This document shows, piece by piece, positions 32,855 through 42,536 of a stretch of 64,000 nucleotides of DNA; within the stretch, counting starts at the first letter, position 1; every line of letters starts with the position of its first letter. The stretch lies in NCBI GenBank assembly GCA_003671195.1, contig QWPJ01000179.1, positions 1-64,000 of the forward strand, in the 5' to 3' direction. A model generated the notes under the pieces. The model had not been told where the DNA came from and searched no databases. It was given only the letters and a program-made list of their open reading frames with translations. The translations under genes were made by a program, and so were the position numbers. Source of the stretch: Planctomycetota bacterium (GTDB taxonomy: Bacteria; Planctomycetota; Planctomycetia; Pirellulales; Pirellulaceae).

Positions 32855-33481
32855 ATGAATCGACTTCCTAGCGACCAAACCCCCGAAAACCAAGGGAACT
32901 CCGAAAAGGTGTTGCTTACCGGTTCCCTTCTGGCCGCAAGTCCTTGGGCCCGCGAACCGAACTTCCGTAATTCCGTCTGCCTAATCGTCGAGCACGGCGA
33001 AGAAGGGACCGTAGGGGTGGTTCTCAATCGGCCCATGGAACTCGATCCGAAACCTCTCATGAGCTTTCTTTTCGAAGGACAGGAGCAAGTCGCCATGGCT
33101 TCGACGGACGCTCCGATGGCGCATTTCAATTTTGGGGGGCCCAACAACGGTCCAATTCTGGCCATCCACAGCGAATCGGCACTGGCCGAGGGTGGCAATA
33201 ACCATGGGGTATACCTCTCAGCCCAACTTCCAACGCTTCGCCAGTTGGCCCAAAACTCACCCGAGCACCTCAGGTGGTTTATCGGCCATGCAGCTTGGGC
33301 AAAGTCCCAACTCGAGCAGCAGATTGTCGATCACCATTGGCTTTTGGTTCCTGCGGTTCCCGAAATCGTCTTCGAAAAAGAGGAATCCATGTGGAAGCGA
33401 GCGATCGAATTCTATGGCGATTCGGTCCTTTCGGAATTCCCCGGGGTCGGCAAGCATGCTCAACGAGCGGCCTACAATTAG
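32855..33481 (+). CDS. UPF0301 (YqgE/AlgH) family protein
   Basis: The 208-aa protein has family hallmarks: LTGSLLAASPWAREPNFRNSV near the N-terminus, HGEEGTVGVVLNRPM, FNFGGPNNGPILAIHS and FIGHAAWAKSQLEQQI. The fold is known from structures but the function is not; AlgH was named for an alginate regulation phenotype. ATG 32855 follows AGGAG, and an upstream in-frame start gives a non-conserved extension. The gene stands alone between a repeat cluster and the giant surface protein gene. The acidic/aromatic C-terminus is of normal length. Confidence 0.9.
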   Translation: MNRLPSDQTPENQGNSEKVLLTGSLLAASPWAREPNFRNSVCLIVEHGEEGTVGVVLNRPMELDPKPLMSFLFEGQEQVAMASTDAPMAHFNFGGPNNGPILAIHSESALAEGGNNHGVYLSAQLPTLRQLAQNSPEHLRWFIGHAAWAKSQLEQQIVDHHWLLVPAVPEIVFEKEESMWKRAIEFYGDSVLSEFPGVGKHAQRAAYN

Positions 33482-33910
33482 TGGTAATTAGTGGGTGATC
33501 CTCAAGCCCGGACGTAAGCCCCCCTGCCCTGCTCGGCTTAGAATCGGCAGGCAACTTCTTGCGGGAAATGCGTTTTGTAGGGTTTTTTTCTTCTGCCCTG
33601 AGCATCGATCTAGCCGAAAAAGATTATGAAAGTGGGATTTTGCCTCCCGAAGGAACTTTATCGGTTTTGACGCCTCTAAAGTCCTGAGGCGGTAGGTTTC
33701 GAACCTTTTGCAAGCCGAAGCTGCTTGCGAGACTCCTGTGTCCGGATAGGCCGAAAGTAACATTTCGATCGAAAATAGGGGTCTTCGCGATTAGTTGGTT
33801 GAATTCAGGGGTGGACCTAACTACTTTCAAAGTCCGCACGGGGTTTGGCTGAGACGTTGAGCCAAGAGTCCCCGGAGCCAGTCACTTTACTGCATATGGT
33901 GGAAGTTTCG
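33482..33910. other. Intergenic region upstream of the surface protein gene
   Basis: No gene, repeat or clear terminator is seen in these 430 bases. It should contain the promoter of the giant surface protein gene, but no confident -35/-10 pair was identified. Confidence 0.4.
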
Positions 33911-36900
33911 ATGAGCGCTTCGCAAAATCGCAGAGTCCGGGAACGTAAGAACATTCAATCTTCCAAGAAGAGTTTTTTGAGCCGCATGCTGCGGCTCGAG
34001 TCGCTTGAGCGCCGCGAACTGATGGCCGCGGACTTCGCTCCCTTTCACAATTATCTTGCCTCGACGGATGTCGACGGGGACTTCAAAATCTCCCCCCTCG
34101 ATGCGTTGATGGTGATCAATCAAATCAACACGACTGGTTCGGGTTCTTTGGCAGGCCGCCAAGCTCCGACCACCCGCGTCGGTCTTGTCGATGCCGACGG
34201 CGACAACGCACTCTCGCCCCTCGATGCGCTCTTGGTGATCAACTCGATCAACCGCGGCGAAGGGGTCGGTGAACTCGCCGAAATCAAGTACGAGTTCTAC
34301 GCGCTGAACGACAACGGGACCTTGGGCGCTAACTTGGACCCGAACCCCAACGACTTCGTTTACGAAGCTAACGTTAGCACCGGTCAGAAGTTCGTCGTTC
34401 GAACCTTGATGGCCGACCTTCGGGGCAATCCCTCCGGGATCTTCAGTGCCTACCACGATCTGAACTTCACCAACCGCGATGGCTCGGCTGCCGAAAAGAT
34501 CCAGCTTCAGTGGTCCGAGTACAACTCGCTGAAGCTTCGACAAAGTGACCCCAATGGCACGATCGGCGGCAGCTTCAGGCTCGCCTATGGATCGGAGATT
34601 TCCTCGTTGATTCCGATCGCAACGACCTCTCCACGGCCAGGGGTCACGATCCCTAGCAAATCGGGAACCGCTGACAATATCCGGACCGCCTTGGAAGGCC
34701 TTCCCGGGATCGGAGCCGGCAACGTCGTTGTCAATGTCAACGAGATCGATCCGGACCCAGGATTCAACTTCGACATCTTCTTCCGGAACGCCAAAGCTCG
34801 CACCGACATGCCCAACGCGTCGATCGCCGAGAACAACCTGACGGCGACCCTTGGGGTCATCAACCCGACGATCACATTCCAAGACGCTCCTTCGCCGAGC
34901 CAAACCGTTGTGGCCCGGGCCGCGATGAACTACAAGCCGATCGCCGCTCAGTTCCCGTTGTACGTCAACGGACCGAACGGTGTTTTGGACGAATCGTCCT
35001 CGGCCACCGGCAAACGAACTCTGAAGAACCTCGGTAGCTTCTCGAACTCTAGCGCACCGATCCCGAGTGCCTCGGCATCGAACTTCTTCGGAATCGTCGA
35101 CACCGCATTCCGAGCCGGTTCCTCTGGTACGGTCGATTTGGCCGCAACCGTTTCGCAATTGCCTGCTGCTGGAAGCCAGGGTGAAAACCTCGGCATCGCT
35201 CTGTACAACGCCACCGGCGTGTACTTGACCTCCAGCCAAGTGCTATTGCCAACGGCGGTGATCAACATCCAAGACCGCCTGACTGCGGTCAACGATGTCT
35301 TTACGATCAACGAAGACGCACCGGTCAACAGTTATAACGTTGTGGCCAACGACGTCGACCGATTTGGAACCTCGCGAGGCATCATCTCGGTTACCCAGCC
35401 GACCGAAGGCGGAACGGTTTCGTTTGATGGGGTCGGTACGGCCCAGACCATCCGGTTTACACCGGCTGCCAACTACAACGGACCTGTCACGTTCACTTAC
35501 ACGATTCGCAACAACATCAACGATGTCGCGACCGGTACGGTCACCATGAATGTCACAGCGGTCAACGACGCACCGATCGTGATCAACACGGCCTTCAGTG
35601 TCACCGAAGACCCAGCTTCGCCGCTGCTGATCGCTCCGACGGATGTCTTCTCGCCAGGCCCGGCCAACGAGTCGTCCCAATTGATCACCTTGGCGATCGT
35701 TACCCCGCCACCTGCGAACCAGGGAACAGCGGTGATCAATGCTTCGGGCATTCTCGAATTCACCCCTGCGGCGAACTTCGTCGGCACGGTAAATATGGTG
35801 GTTCGTGGTACTGACAACGGTACACCAGCGCAATCGACCAACGCCACGCTGACCGTAACGGTCAGTGCCGTCAACGACGCTCCGGTGATTGTGCAAACGA
35901 CATACAGCGTCGCAGAAGATGCCGCAACACCGCTGGTGATTCTGCCGACCCAAATTTTCGCACCTGGCCCAGCCAACGAATCGGCACAGACCGTAACGCT
36001 CTCGCTCGTTAGCACTCCAGACGCTTCCCAAGGTGTCGCGACGATTCTGCCCAACGGTTCACTGCAGTTCGTTCCCGCCCTTAACTTCTTCGGGCCAGTG
36101 AACTTCGTCGTTCGCGGTACCGACAACGGAACTCCAGCTCTTTCGACCGACGCGACCTTGACGATCAACGTCACTCCGGTCAACGACGGTCCGATCGCTG
36201 TCGACGATACCGGATCGAGTGCTCGATTCAATGTGATCGGCCTGACCGGAACTGCGACTCCGCTCGATGTGATGCGCAACGATAGTGCTGGCCCCAATGA
36301 ATCCAGCATCGATTCGATCAAGATTCTATCGGTGACGACCACCACCCTGGGAGCAACGGTAACGCTTAACGCCGACCGAACCCGAGTGATCTACACGCCA
36401 CCGACGACAGCGGTCAACCAAACCGATTTCTTTAGCTACACGATCGAAGACAACGCGGGTCTGACAAGCACGGCTCGCACCGAAGTCTTCATCCTCCCGC
36501 CGACCTTCCCATTCGCAGTCGATGACCAATTCTCGACAAGCGAAAAGACAGTCGATACCAGCTATCCGATCAATGTAACTGCCAACGACTTCGTCAACGA
36601 AGGATTCATCAGCCAGATCGTTTCGATCGTTCAGCAACCGCAGGCTGGCAAGGGGACTGCAACCGTAGCCGGAACCGACACGCCGAACGATCCGAGCGAT
36701 GACCGCGTCGTTTACACCGCACCAGCTCACGTAAGTGGCGGACCGATCTTGGTGGTCTACCAAATGACCGATTCCAAGCCCGGTAGCGTACCTGTCAATG
36801 CAACCTTGACCATTCAAATTTCCGAAGTCAACGATCCGCCTGCACCTTTCGGCAAGAACGTTTCGGTCAACGAAGATACGACTCTGGATATCGATGGCCA

Positions 36901-38581
36901 AGCGTTCACCAGCAACATCAGCCGCGGTCCTTTCGAGGACAGCCAAACGCTGACGATAACCAGCCTCCAGTTGCTCACTCCAGGGGCTGGCACCGTATCG
37001 CTCGTCGATGGCAATATTCGATTTGTTCCCTCTGCGAACTTCAACGGTGTTGCGGAAGTCCTCTACACCGTGCGAGATAACGGTACAACCGCTGGTACGC
37101 TCGATCCGAAGACCGCTAGCGCAACGCTGACGATCTCGGTATCGGCTGTCAATGACGCACCGATCACGGTTGCAAAGACTTTGCCAACCCCGCCAACGGT
37201 TTACTTGGAAGGCAATACCACAACCATTCCTGTAGCCGATGTGATTGCAGGTGATAGGCCAGGTCCGGACAACGAATCGGCTCAGTCGGTCTCGTTGGTG
37301 GAAATCGTCGGATCGCTGACCACGGCCAAGGGTGGTACGATCACCCGCCAAGGTAGCAACCTGATTTACACACCGCCTCAGTTCTACAATAGCCTCGTCG
37401 ATGGACAGGACTCCTTTGTCTACAGCATCGTCGACAATGGGACTCCGGCCCTGAGTGCGACCGGCACAGTCAACTTGTACATCAGCGAAGTCAACAACCC
37501 ACCGGTTGCAGATGACCTCTCGCGAGATGCCTTTGCCGGTGTCAACACCGTCATCGACCTGACGGCCGCTTTGGCAGCCATGAACAAGGGTGCTCCGAAC
37601 GAATCGGGTCAAACCCTCAAGATCACCGATCTGATTCTCCCAAGCTCTTATCCTGGCACCTTGACGCTCAACCCAAATGGAACGTCGATCACTTACTTCG
37701 CTCCACTCGGAACCAACGAGTCCTTCTCGTTCCAATACCGAGTCGAAGACAACGGAACGACTGCCGGTCAAGCCGATCCTTTGGCTGACGTCGGGAACTT
37801 CACCATCAAGGTCCTACCGTTCCAGCCCAGTTCGATCAAGGGACTCGTCTACGTCGATGACAACTTCAACGGAGTCTACGACAACAACCCGGCAGGTGCT
37901 GTAGAGCTTCCAGTCGGTGGTGTCGAGGTGACCCTCAGCTATGCCGACCCGTCGAATCCATCGAGCACCATCCGCATGGTCGAGATGACCGATGCAGATG
38001 GATCGTACGACTTCGAACTGTTGCCTCCAGGCACTTACACCGTCAGCTATGTCAATCCAGCGTCGATGATCGAATCCAATTCGGCAATTCGCTCTCAGAC
38101 CTTCACGATCAATCCTCCGGGTGGTCAAAACCTCGTGCAGCAGTTCCCGGTCTTGGGCATCAACCCATCCTACGGCTCAGCCATCGAGTACTTCGCATCG
38201 AGTTTGTACCTCAAGGATGCGACCCTCCGATCACGCGGGATGTACGCGATGGTTAACTCGAACTCCGGATACTCCGAGTGGACCTCTCGCAAAGACGGAT
38301 TCGAGGAGGATCGATTCCACGAAGTCGTCCTCAGTGCCGATGGCAGCCGAGCCTACCTCACTGCGGTTCGAGGCAACGGACAAGTCTTCACGGCTGTCTT
38401 GGTCGAGAAAAAGCAATTCCTACGAATTCCTGCCGGCAACGGATTCCAATACGTTCGAATCCTGGCCAGCTCCTCGGACTTGGTCTGGAACCCAGTGAAC
38501 ATCAACAGCCCACAGCTTTCGGCTCCTGGTTACCTCGACGCAGTCGATAACTACTTCACCCAAGAAGGCTGGAACGAATAG
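33911..38581 (+). CDS. Giant cell-surface protein: sorting motif, two dockerin repeats, about eight cadherin/Ig-like repeats, SdrD-like B domain
   Basis: The product has about 1556 aa. The N-terminus is basic and then carries LRLESLERRELMAADFAP, the planctomycete surface-protein motif. Two dockerin-type calcium loops follow (DVDGDFKISPLDALMVINQI and DADGDNALSPLDALLVINSI). A linker domain precedes about eight beta-sandwich repeats, each opening with VNDAP-like words (AVNDAPIVINTAFSVTEDP, AVNDAPVIVQTTYSVAEDA, PVNDGPIAVDDT, EVNDPPAPFGKNVSVNEDT, EVNNPPVADDL). Near the end is an SdrD B-like/CNA-B domain (IKGLVYVDDNFNGVYDNN ... GSYDFELLPPGTYTVSY). It is probably a calcium-stabilised adhesin or cell-wall protein. 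ATG 33911 is preferred because GGAAG lies just upstream; other in-frame starts exist at 33845 and 33896. Confidence 0.88.
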   Translation: MSASQNRRVRERKNIQSSKKSFLSRMLRLESLERRELMAADFAPFHNYLASTDVDGDFKISPLDALMVINQINTTGSGSLAGRQAPTTRVGLVDADGDNALSPLDALLVINSINRGEGVGELAEIKYEFYALNDNGTLGANLDPNPNDFVYEANVSTGQKFVVRTLMADLRGNPSGIFSAYHDLNFTNRDGSAAEKIQLQWSEYNSLKLRQSDPNGTIGGSFRLAYGSEISSLIPIATTSPRPGVTIPSKSGTADNIRTALEGLPGIGAGNVVVNVNEIDPDPGFNFDIFFRNAKARTDMPNASIAENNLTATLGVINPTITFQDAPSPSQTVVARAAMNYKPIAAQFPLYVNGPNGVLDESSSATGKRTLKNLGSFSNSSAPIPSASASNFFGIVDTAFRAGSSGTVDLAATVSQLPAAGSQGENLGIALYNATGVYLTSSQVLLPTAVINIQDRLTAVNDVFTINEDAPVNSYNVVANDVDRFGTSRGIISVTQPTEGGTVSFDGVGTAQTIRFTPAANYNGPVTFTYTIRNNINDVATGTVTMNVTAVNDAPIVINTAFSVTEDPASPLLIAPTDVFSPGPANESSQLITLAIVTPPPANQGTAVINASGILEFTPAANFVGTVNMVVRGTDNGTPAQSTNATLTVTVSAVNDAPVIVQTTYSVAEDAATPLVILPTQIFAPGPANESAQTVTLSLVSTPDASQGVATILPNGSLQFVPALNFFGPVNFVVRGTDNGTPALSTDATLTINVTPVNDGPIAVDDTGSSARFNVIGLTGTATPLDVMRNDSAGPNESSIDSIKILSVTTTTLGATVTLNADRTRVIYTPPTTAVNQTDFFSYTIEDNAGLTSTARTEVFILPPTFPFAVDDQFSTSEKTVDTSYPINVTANDFVNEGFISQIVSIVQQPQAGKGTATVAGTDTPNDPSDDRVVYTAPAHVSGGPILVVYQMTDSKPGSVPVNATLTIQISEVNDPPAPFGKNVSVNEDTTLDIDGQAFTSNISRGPFEDSQTLTITSLQLLTPGAGTVSLVDGNIRFVPSANFNGVAEVLYTVRDNGTTAGTLDPKTASATLTISVSAVNDAPITVAKTLPTPPTVYLEGNTTTIPVADVIAGDRPGPDNESAQSVSLVEIVGSLTTAKGGTITRQGSNLIYTPPQFYNSLVDGQDSFVYSIVDNGTPALSATGTVNLYISEVNNPPVADDLSRDAFAGVNTVIDLTAALAAMNKGAPNESGQTLKITDLILPSSYPGTLTLNPNGTSITYFAPLGTNESFSFQYRVEDNGTTAGQADPLADVGNFTIKVLPFQPSSIKGLVYVDDNFNGVYDNNPAGAVELPVGGVEVTLSYADPSNPSSTIRMVEMTDADGSYDFELLPPGTYTVSYVNPASMIESNSAIRSQTFTINPPGGQNLVQQFPVLGINPSYGSAIEYFASSLYLKDATLRSRGMYAMVNSNSGYSEWTSRKDGFEEDRFHEVVLSADGSRAYLTAVRGNGQVFTAVLVEKKQFLRIPAGNGFQYVRILASSSDLVWNPVNINSPQLSAPGYLDAVDNYFTQEGWNE

Positions 38582-38617
38582 TCGATCCAGCCGGGGGCAC
38601 TGACCCAGGTCAATCTA

Positions 38618-38650
38618 AGAAAAGGCCCTGCGAACCGCAGGGCCTTTTTT
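38618..38650 (+). terminator. Strong Rho-independent terminator after the surface protein gene
   Basis: AAAAGGCCCTGC-GAACC-GCAGGGCCTTTTTT is a perfect GC-rich stem flanked by A and T tracts, so it could act on both strands. It lies 37 bp after the stop at 38581. Confidence 0.95.
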
Positions 38651-38652
38651 CA

Positions 38653-38879
38653 TTGGTGGCGACCGCCTCGCTTATGGGGTATCATGGGGCAACCTGCGAG
38701 GGCTAAATTGCGCCCTCCTGCCCTGCCCTGCCTCAGCCTGCCCTACCCTCAGCCCTCCCTGCCCTACCCCAACTCGTCCGCACCAGTTATCCGCACTTAG
38801 TTAGCCGCACAGTTAGCCGTCCTGCTTGGACGCATCCTTAGAATCCCTTTGCACGCTTGAGAATCGTATCTACCGGTAA
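38653..38879. other. Intergenic region with CCCTGCC-type pyrimidine repeats
   Basis: The region contains a run of TGCCCTGCC/CTGCCCTACCC words (38715-38770), similar in style to the stretch at 58675-58715. The MFS gene promoter should be here; none was pinned down. Confidence 0.4.
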
Positions 38880-40376
38880 ATGAGCATCACACCAACAACC
38901 TCCTCGACACAACCCAGTTCAACAGTCACGTGGCTCATCCTGATCATGGCATCGATCGGATTTGCATTCGACATCTACGAGCTACTGATGCTGCCGCTGA
39001 TCATCAAACCAGCGATCGCAGCCCTCAGCGCACCGCTGGTCGAACAACTCGTCGCTGGCGGGATGCCCAAACCCCAAGCCATGGCATTGTGGGCTCCGGG
39101 GGGTGACAACTATGTGCAATGGGCAAGAACCCTTTTCTTCGTCCCGGCCCTTATCGGGGGCATCTTTGGCTTGCTCGGCGGATACCTTACTGACCTCTTC
39201 GGACGTCGGCGAGTCCTGACCGGTTCGATCCTGCTGTATGCGTTCTCGGCCCTGGCGGCTGGCTTTGCTAAAGACCTCAATTGGCTTTTGTTTTTCCGCT
39301 GCTTGGTCTTCATCGGAGTGTGCGTCGAGTTCGTCGCCGCGGTGGCCTGGCTTGCCGAACTGTTCGATGACCCCAAGAAAAAAGAGAAGGCCCTAGGATA
39401 CACCCAGGCCTTCTCGTCGATCGGTGGACTGATGGTCGGCGTGGCAGCCGTCATGGCCACTTGGCTCGCTCAAAAGCAGTGGCTTCCAGCGATCTACGGA
39501 CAGCATGAAGCTTGGCGATACACGCTGATCTCCGGGGTGATCCCCGCACTTCCATTGATCCTGATTCGTCCGTTCCTGCCCGAATCTCCCAAGTGGCAAC
39601 AAAAGAAACTCTCCGGGTCGCTCAGACGCCCGAGCATCGCGGAGCTTTTCTCACCCGCTCTGGCCCGTACGACCATCATCACGACCATCCTCTTTGCAGC
39701 CAGCTATGGGATCGCCTTTGGCGCCATCCAACAACTGCCGCAAATCCTCGCGGGGCACGCGAGCATCGTCAAGGATTCTGAGGCCAAGGGAAAGCAGATC
39801 ATCCAAACCCAAGAGGCAGATGGAAAAGAACTCCCTGAGGGTCGCAAGAAAGCCATCATCGGGAATTTTCGAGATGAAGAGGTCGCCAAGGTCACGATCT
39901 TCCAAGAAGTCGGCGGGTTGGTAGGGCGTGTTCTCTTGGCCGTCCTCGCCTTGGTCGTCGTCAGTCGCCAAACACTCCTGCGGATGTTCCTGATCCCAGC
40001 GGCGATCTTCGTACCCCTATTGTTCTATTGGATCAGCACTTCGTATAAAGCAGAAGATTCGCTCATTTGGATCAAGGTGGGGATTTTCTTTGCCGGGCTC
40101 TTTACTGTCGCCCAATTCAGCTTCTGGGGCAACTACATACCTCGCGTTTTCCCGCTGCACCTTCGAGGTACCGGCGAAAGCTTCGCAGCCAATATTGGAG
40201 GTCGCATCCTGGGTACTTTGGCCGCGTTCCTAACCATCACCTTCTCGGCCTCCAAGCCACCCGATCCGGGCCGAATCGCCTTGGCCGGCGCGGCCATCGC
40301 CGGAGGCTATGCGTTCCTGGGTCTGATTCTCAGTTGGATGCTGCCCGAGCCCCAGGAAACGATCGAAAATGAATGA
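38880..40376 (+). CDS. Major facilitator superfamily transporter
   Basis: The 498-aa protein has twelve or so membrane helices and the MFS loop 2-3 signature GGYLTDLFGRRRVL (about 100-113). Helix 1 contains GFAFDIYELLMLPLI, as in metabolite:H+ symporters. A longer cytoplasmic insertion, rich in Lys/Glu (ASIVKDSEAKGKQIIQTQEA, DGKELPEGRKKAIIGNFRDE), sits between helices 7 and 8. The substrate is unknown; organic acids or sugars are possible. Its stop overlaps the start of the sigma-54 activator gene (ATGA), so transporter and regulator are made together. The start codon lies at 38880 with only a weak Shine-Dalgarno upstream (TACCGGTAA). Confidence 0.85.
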   Translation: MSITPTTSSTQPSSTVTWLILIMASIGFAFDIYELLMLPLIIKPAIAALSAPLVEQLVAGGMPKPQAMALWAPGGDNYVQWARTLFFVPALIGGIFGLLGGYLTDLFGRRRVLTGSILLYAFSALAAGFAKDLNWLLFFRCLVFIGVCVEFVAAVAWLAELFDDPKKKEKALGYTQAFSSIGGLMVGVAAVMATWLAQKQWLPAIYGQHEAWRYTLISGVIPALPLILIRPFLPESPKWQQKKLSGSLRRPSIAELFSPALARTTIITTILFAASYGIAFGAIQQLPQILAGHASIVKDSEAKGKQIIQTQEADGKELPEGRKKAIIGNFRDEEVAKVTIFQEVGGLVGRVLLAVLALVVVSRQTLLRMFLIPAAIFVPLLFYWISTSYKAEDSLIWIKVGIFFAGLFTVAQFSFWGNYIPRVFPLHLRGTGESFAANIGGRILGTLAAFLTITFSASKPPDPGRIALAGAAIAGGYAFLGLILSWMLPEPQETIENE

Positions 40377-42394
40377 GCCGTTTGCCAACTGACTTACGCC
40401 TCGACCCAAGCACTGCACGATCGGTAATGCCATCGAACTCCTTTGCCAATCAGCTATTTGCCTCCATCGAGCGATCGAGAACCCTAGAACAGTTGCTTCA
40501 GGAACCGCTCGCTTGGCTCGCCATGCACGGCCATTGGTCAACCCTCTGGGTGATGACACCCACCAAAGGAGCTTGGAAAAAACTCATCGCAGTCGGCAAA
40601 GCAGTCTCGCATCCACCGGCCGACGCATCCCTCTCTGAGTGCCTCGACACTCGGAGACAACAGACGACTCCGAGCTGGTCGCTCCACCCACTTGCCCATG
40701 GGGCCGCCAACGGATCGTCGGGTTCTTCGGCGACGAGCCTCGATCGCGGAGAGCTGATCCTCTGTTTTGCAAATCCCAATCCACAAGCCTTGGAACCGCT
40801 ATCCCAGGAATCCCTCAAGGAGCAACTCGGATTGCTGTCCCAAGCGATCGAGCTGTGGCATCAACAACTCCGCAAATCAAGGGACGTCGTCCGTTTAAGT
40901 CAGATCCTTGAGGTCGCCGCCAATTGGCATGCGCATCAGGATCTCGATCGGCTCTTGCAGGACATCGCGCAGGCGGCCACCGGTCTTTTGCGGAGCGATC
41001 GGGCAAGTATCTTTCTTTGGGACAAACAGTCGCGGGAACTCGTCGGCCACCCTGCTTTGGGAATGGAGGGCAAACTCCTTCGCATCGCCGACGACAAAGG
41101 GGTCGCAGGAGCGGTTCTCAAGAGTCAACAACCCCGCCGGTGGGACCGATCGGATCTGACCGACGAGGTCGACCGCCGCGTCGATACCAGCAGTGGCTAT
41201 CGAACCGACTCGCTGCTGGCAGTTCCTCTGAACGACTTACGAGGAAAGCCCATGGGTGTTTTCGAAGTCATCAATCACATCGATGGCCGTTTTGACCAGC
41301 AGGACGAAGACGAGCTGATCGAGCTGGCTAGGCACGCCTCAGCGGCCTTGTCCAACACCCAAACCATGCAGCGTTTGATCCAAACCCGCGACCGCTTAAC
41401 GCAAGACGCGGTGCATCAAGTGCAGCTCATCGGCTCCTCGCAAGAGATGCTCAATCTCAAATCGACCATCGCTCGCGTCGGCGATACGGACCTTGCTGTC
41501 CTGCTGCTCGGTGAAAACGGGACCGGCAAAGAGGTCGTCTCGCGTCAGATCCACTATCAGAGCAAACGGCGTTACGAACCCTTCATCGCAGTCAACTGCG
41601 CTGCGATCACCGAGACACTCCTCGAGAGCGAACTTTTTGGACACGAAAAAGGGGCCTTCACAGACGCCCATGAAACCAGATCCGGCAAATTCGAATTGGC
41701 CTCCGGAGGGACCCTATTTCTCGACGAAATCGGAGACATGAGCTTAGGGGGCCAAGCAAAACTGCTGCGGGTGCTCGAAGAGAAAGTGGTCGTGCGGGTC
41801 GGAGGTTCCACCGCGATACCCGTCAACGTGCGAGTCATCGCCGCGACGAACCAAAACCTTGTCGACCTGGTACGTCAGAAGAAATTCCGCGAAGACCTCT
41901 ACTTCCGCCTTACGGTCGTGACCTTGAACCTGCCACCCCTGAGGCACCGAGCCGACGACGTCTTGCAATTGGCAGACTTCTTCCTGACGACGTTTTGTGC
42001 CAAGATCGGTCGCAGTAAACCGACCCTGAACGCATCGGCTAAAAAGCGGCTCACCAGCCATCAATGGCCCGGCAACGTCCGCGAGTTAAGAAACATCATC
42101 GAACGGATCGCTTACTTGACGACCGACGAGGTCATCGAGGATTCCGAGATCGACTTCGTAAGTTCCCCTAGAGCCGATGGAGAAGGCGACTCTAAGCGAA
42201 TCGATCTTTCGAAGCCCTTGGCCCAAGCGACCGACGACTTCCAATCCAGGTACATCGAACAGCAACTCAAGGCGTGCAAGCGAAACATGACCCTTGCGGC
42301 CGAACGCATGGGCATGCAGCGATCGAATCTTTACCGCAAAATGAAGCAACTCGGGATGAATCATCAAGAACCCGAGTCGTCGGGAAACTCCTGA
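40373..42394 (+). CDS. GAF-domain sigma-54-dependent transcriptional activator
   Basis: The 673-aa protein has an N-terminal region with a GAF sensor domain at about 180-330 (LDRLLQDIAQAATGLLRSDR ... PMGVFEVINH). The AAA+ sigma-54 interaction domain (about 350-580) has Walker A LLGENGTGKE, Walker B TLFLDEIGDMS and the loop GAFTDA near residue 427. The C-terminus is a Fis-type helix-turn-helix (MTLAAERMGMQRSNLYRKMK). It activates sigma-54 promoters in response to a small-molecule or redox signal read by GAF. The usual GAFTGA loop reads GAFTDA, a variant known in the family. ATGA overlap with the MFS transporter suggests it controls a process served by that transporter. Confidence 0.92.
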   Translation: MSRLPTDLRLDPSTARSVMPSNSFANQLFASIERSRTLEQLLQEPLAWLAMHGHWSTLWVMTPTKGAWKKLIAVGKAVSHPPADASLSECLDTRRQQTTPSWSLHPLAHGAANGSSGSSATSLDRGELILCFANPNPQALEPLSQESLKEQLGLLSQAIELWHQQLRKSRDVVRLSQILEVAANWHAHQDLDRLLQDIAQAATGLLRSDRASIFLWDKQSRELVGHPALGMEGKLLRIADDKGVAGAVLKSQQPRRWDRSDLTDEVDRRVDTSSGYRTDSLLAVPLNDLRGKPMGVFEVINHIDGRFDQQDEDELIELARHASAALSNTQTMQRLIQTRDRLTQDAVHQVQLIGSSQEMLNLKSTIARVGDTDLAVLLLGENGTGKEVVSRQIHYQSKRRYEPFIAVNCAAITETLLESELFGHEKGAFTDAHETRSGKFELASGGTLFLDEIGDMSLGGQAKLLRVLEEKVVVRVGGSTAIPVNVRVIAATNQNLVDLVRQKKFREDLYFRLTVVTLNLPPLRHRADDVLQLADFFLTTFCAKIGRSKPTLNASAKKRLTSHQWPGNVRELRNIIERIAYLTTDEVIEDSEIDFVSSPRADGEGDSKRIDLSKPLAQATDDFQSRYIEQQLKACKRNMTLAAERMGMQRSNLYRKMKQLGMNHQEPESSGNS

Positions 42395-42536
42395 TGTCCC
42401 CGGTTTTTTTGGCTGAAAAATTGATTATGCTATGTTGTGTCTGACTCATGCTCATCCTTGTGCTCATCCCTGAGCCTGTCACCGCGCTGGCCTTGCCGTC
42501 AGCCTCATTTTTCCTCAACGACTCGAACCGACTCAA

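Noticed and set aside
33887-35239. Long antisense open frame (450 codons) opposite the surface protein gene, and another at 36326-37771 (481 codons)
   Set aside because: Both lie opposite a clearly coding gene and arise from its GC-skewed codon use; their Arg/Val/Asp-rich translations show no domain, signal or start site.
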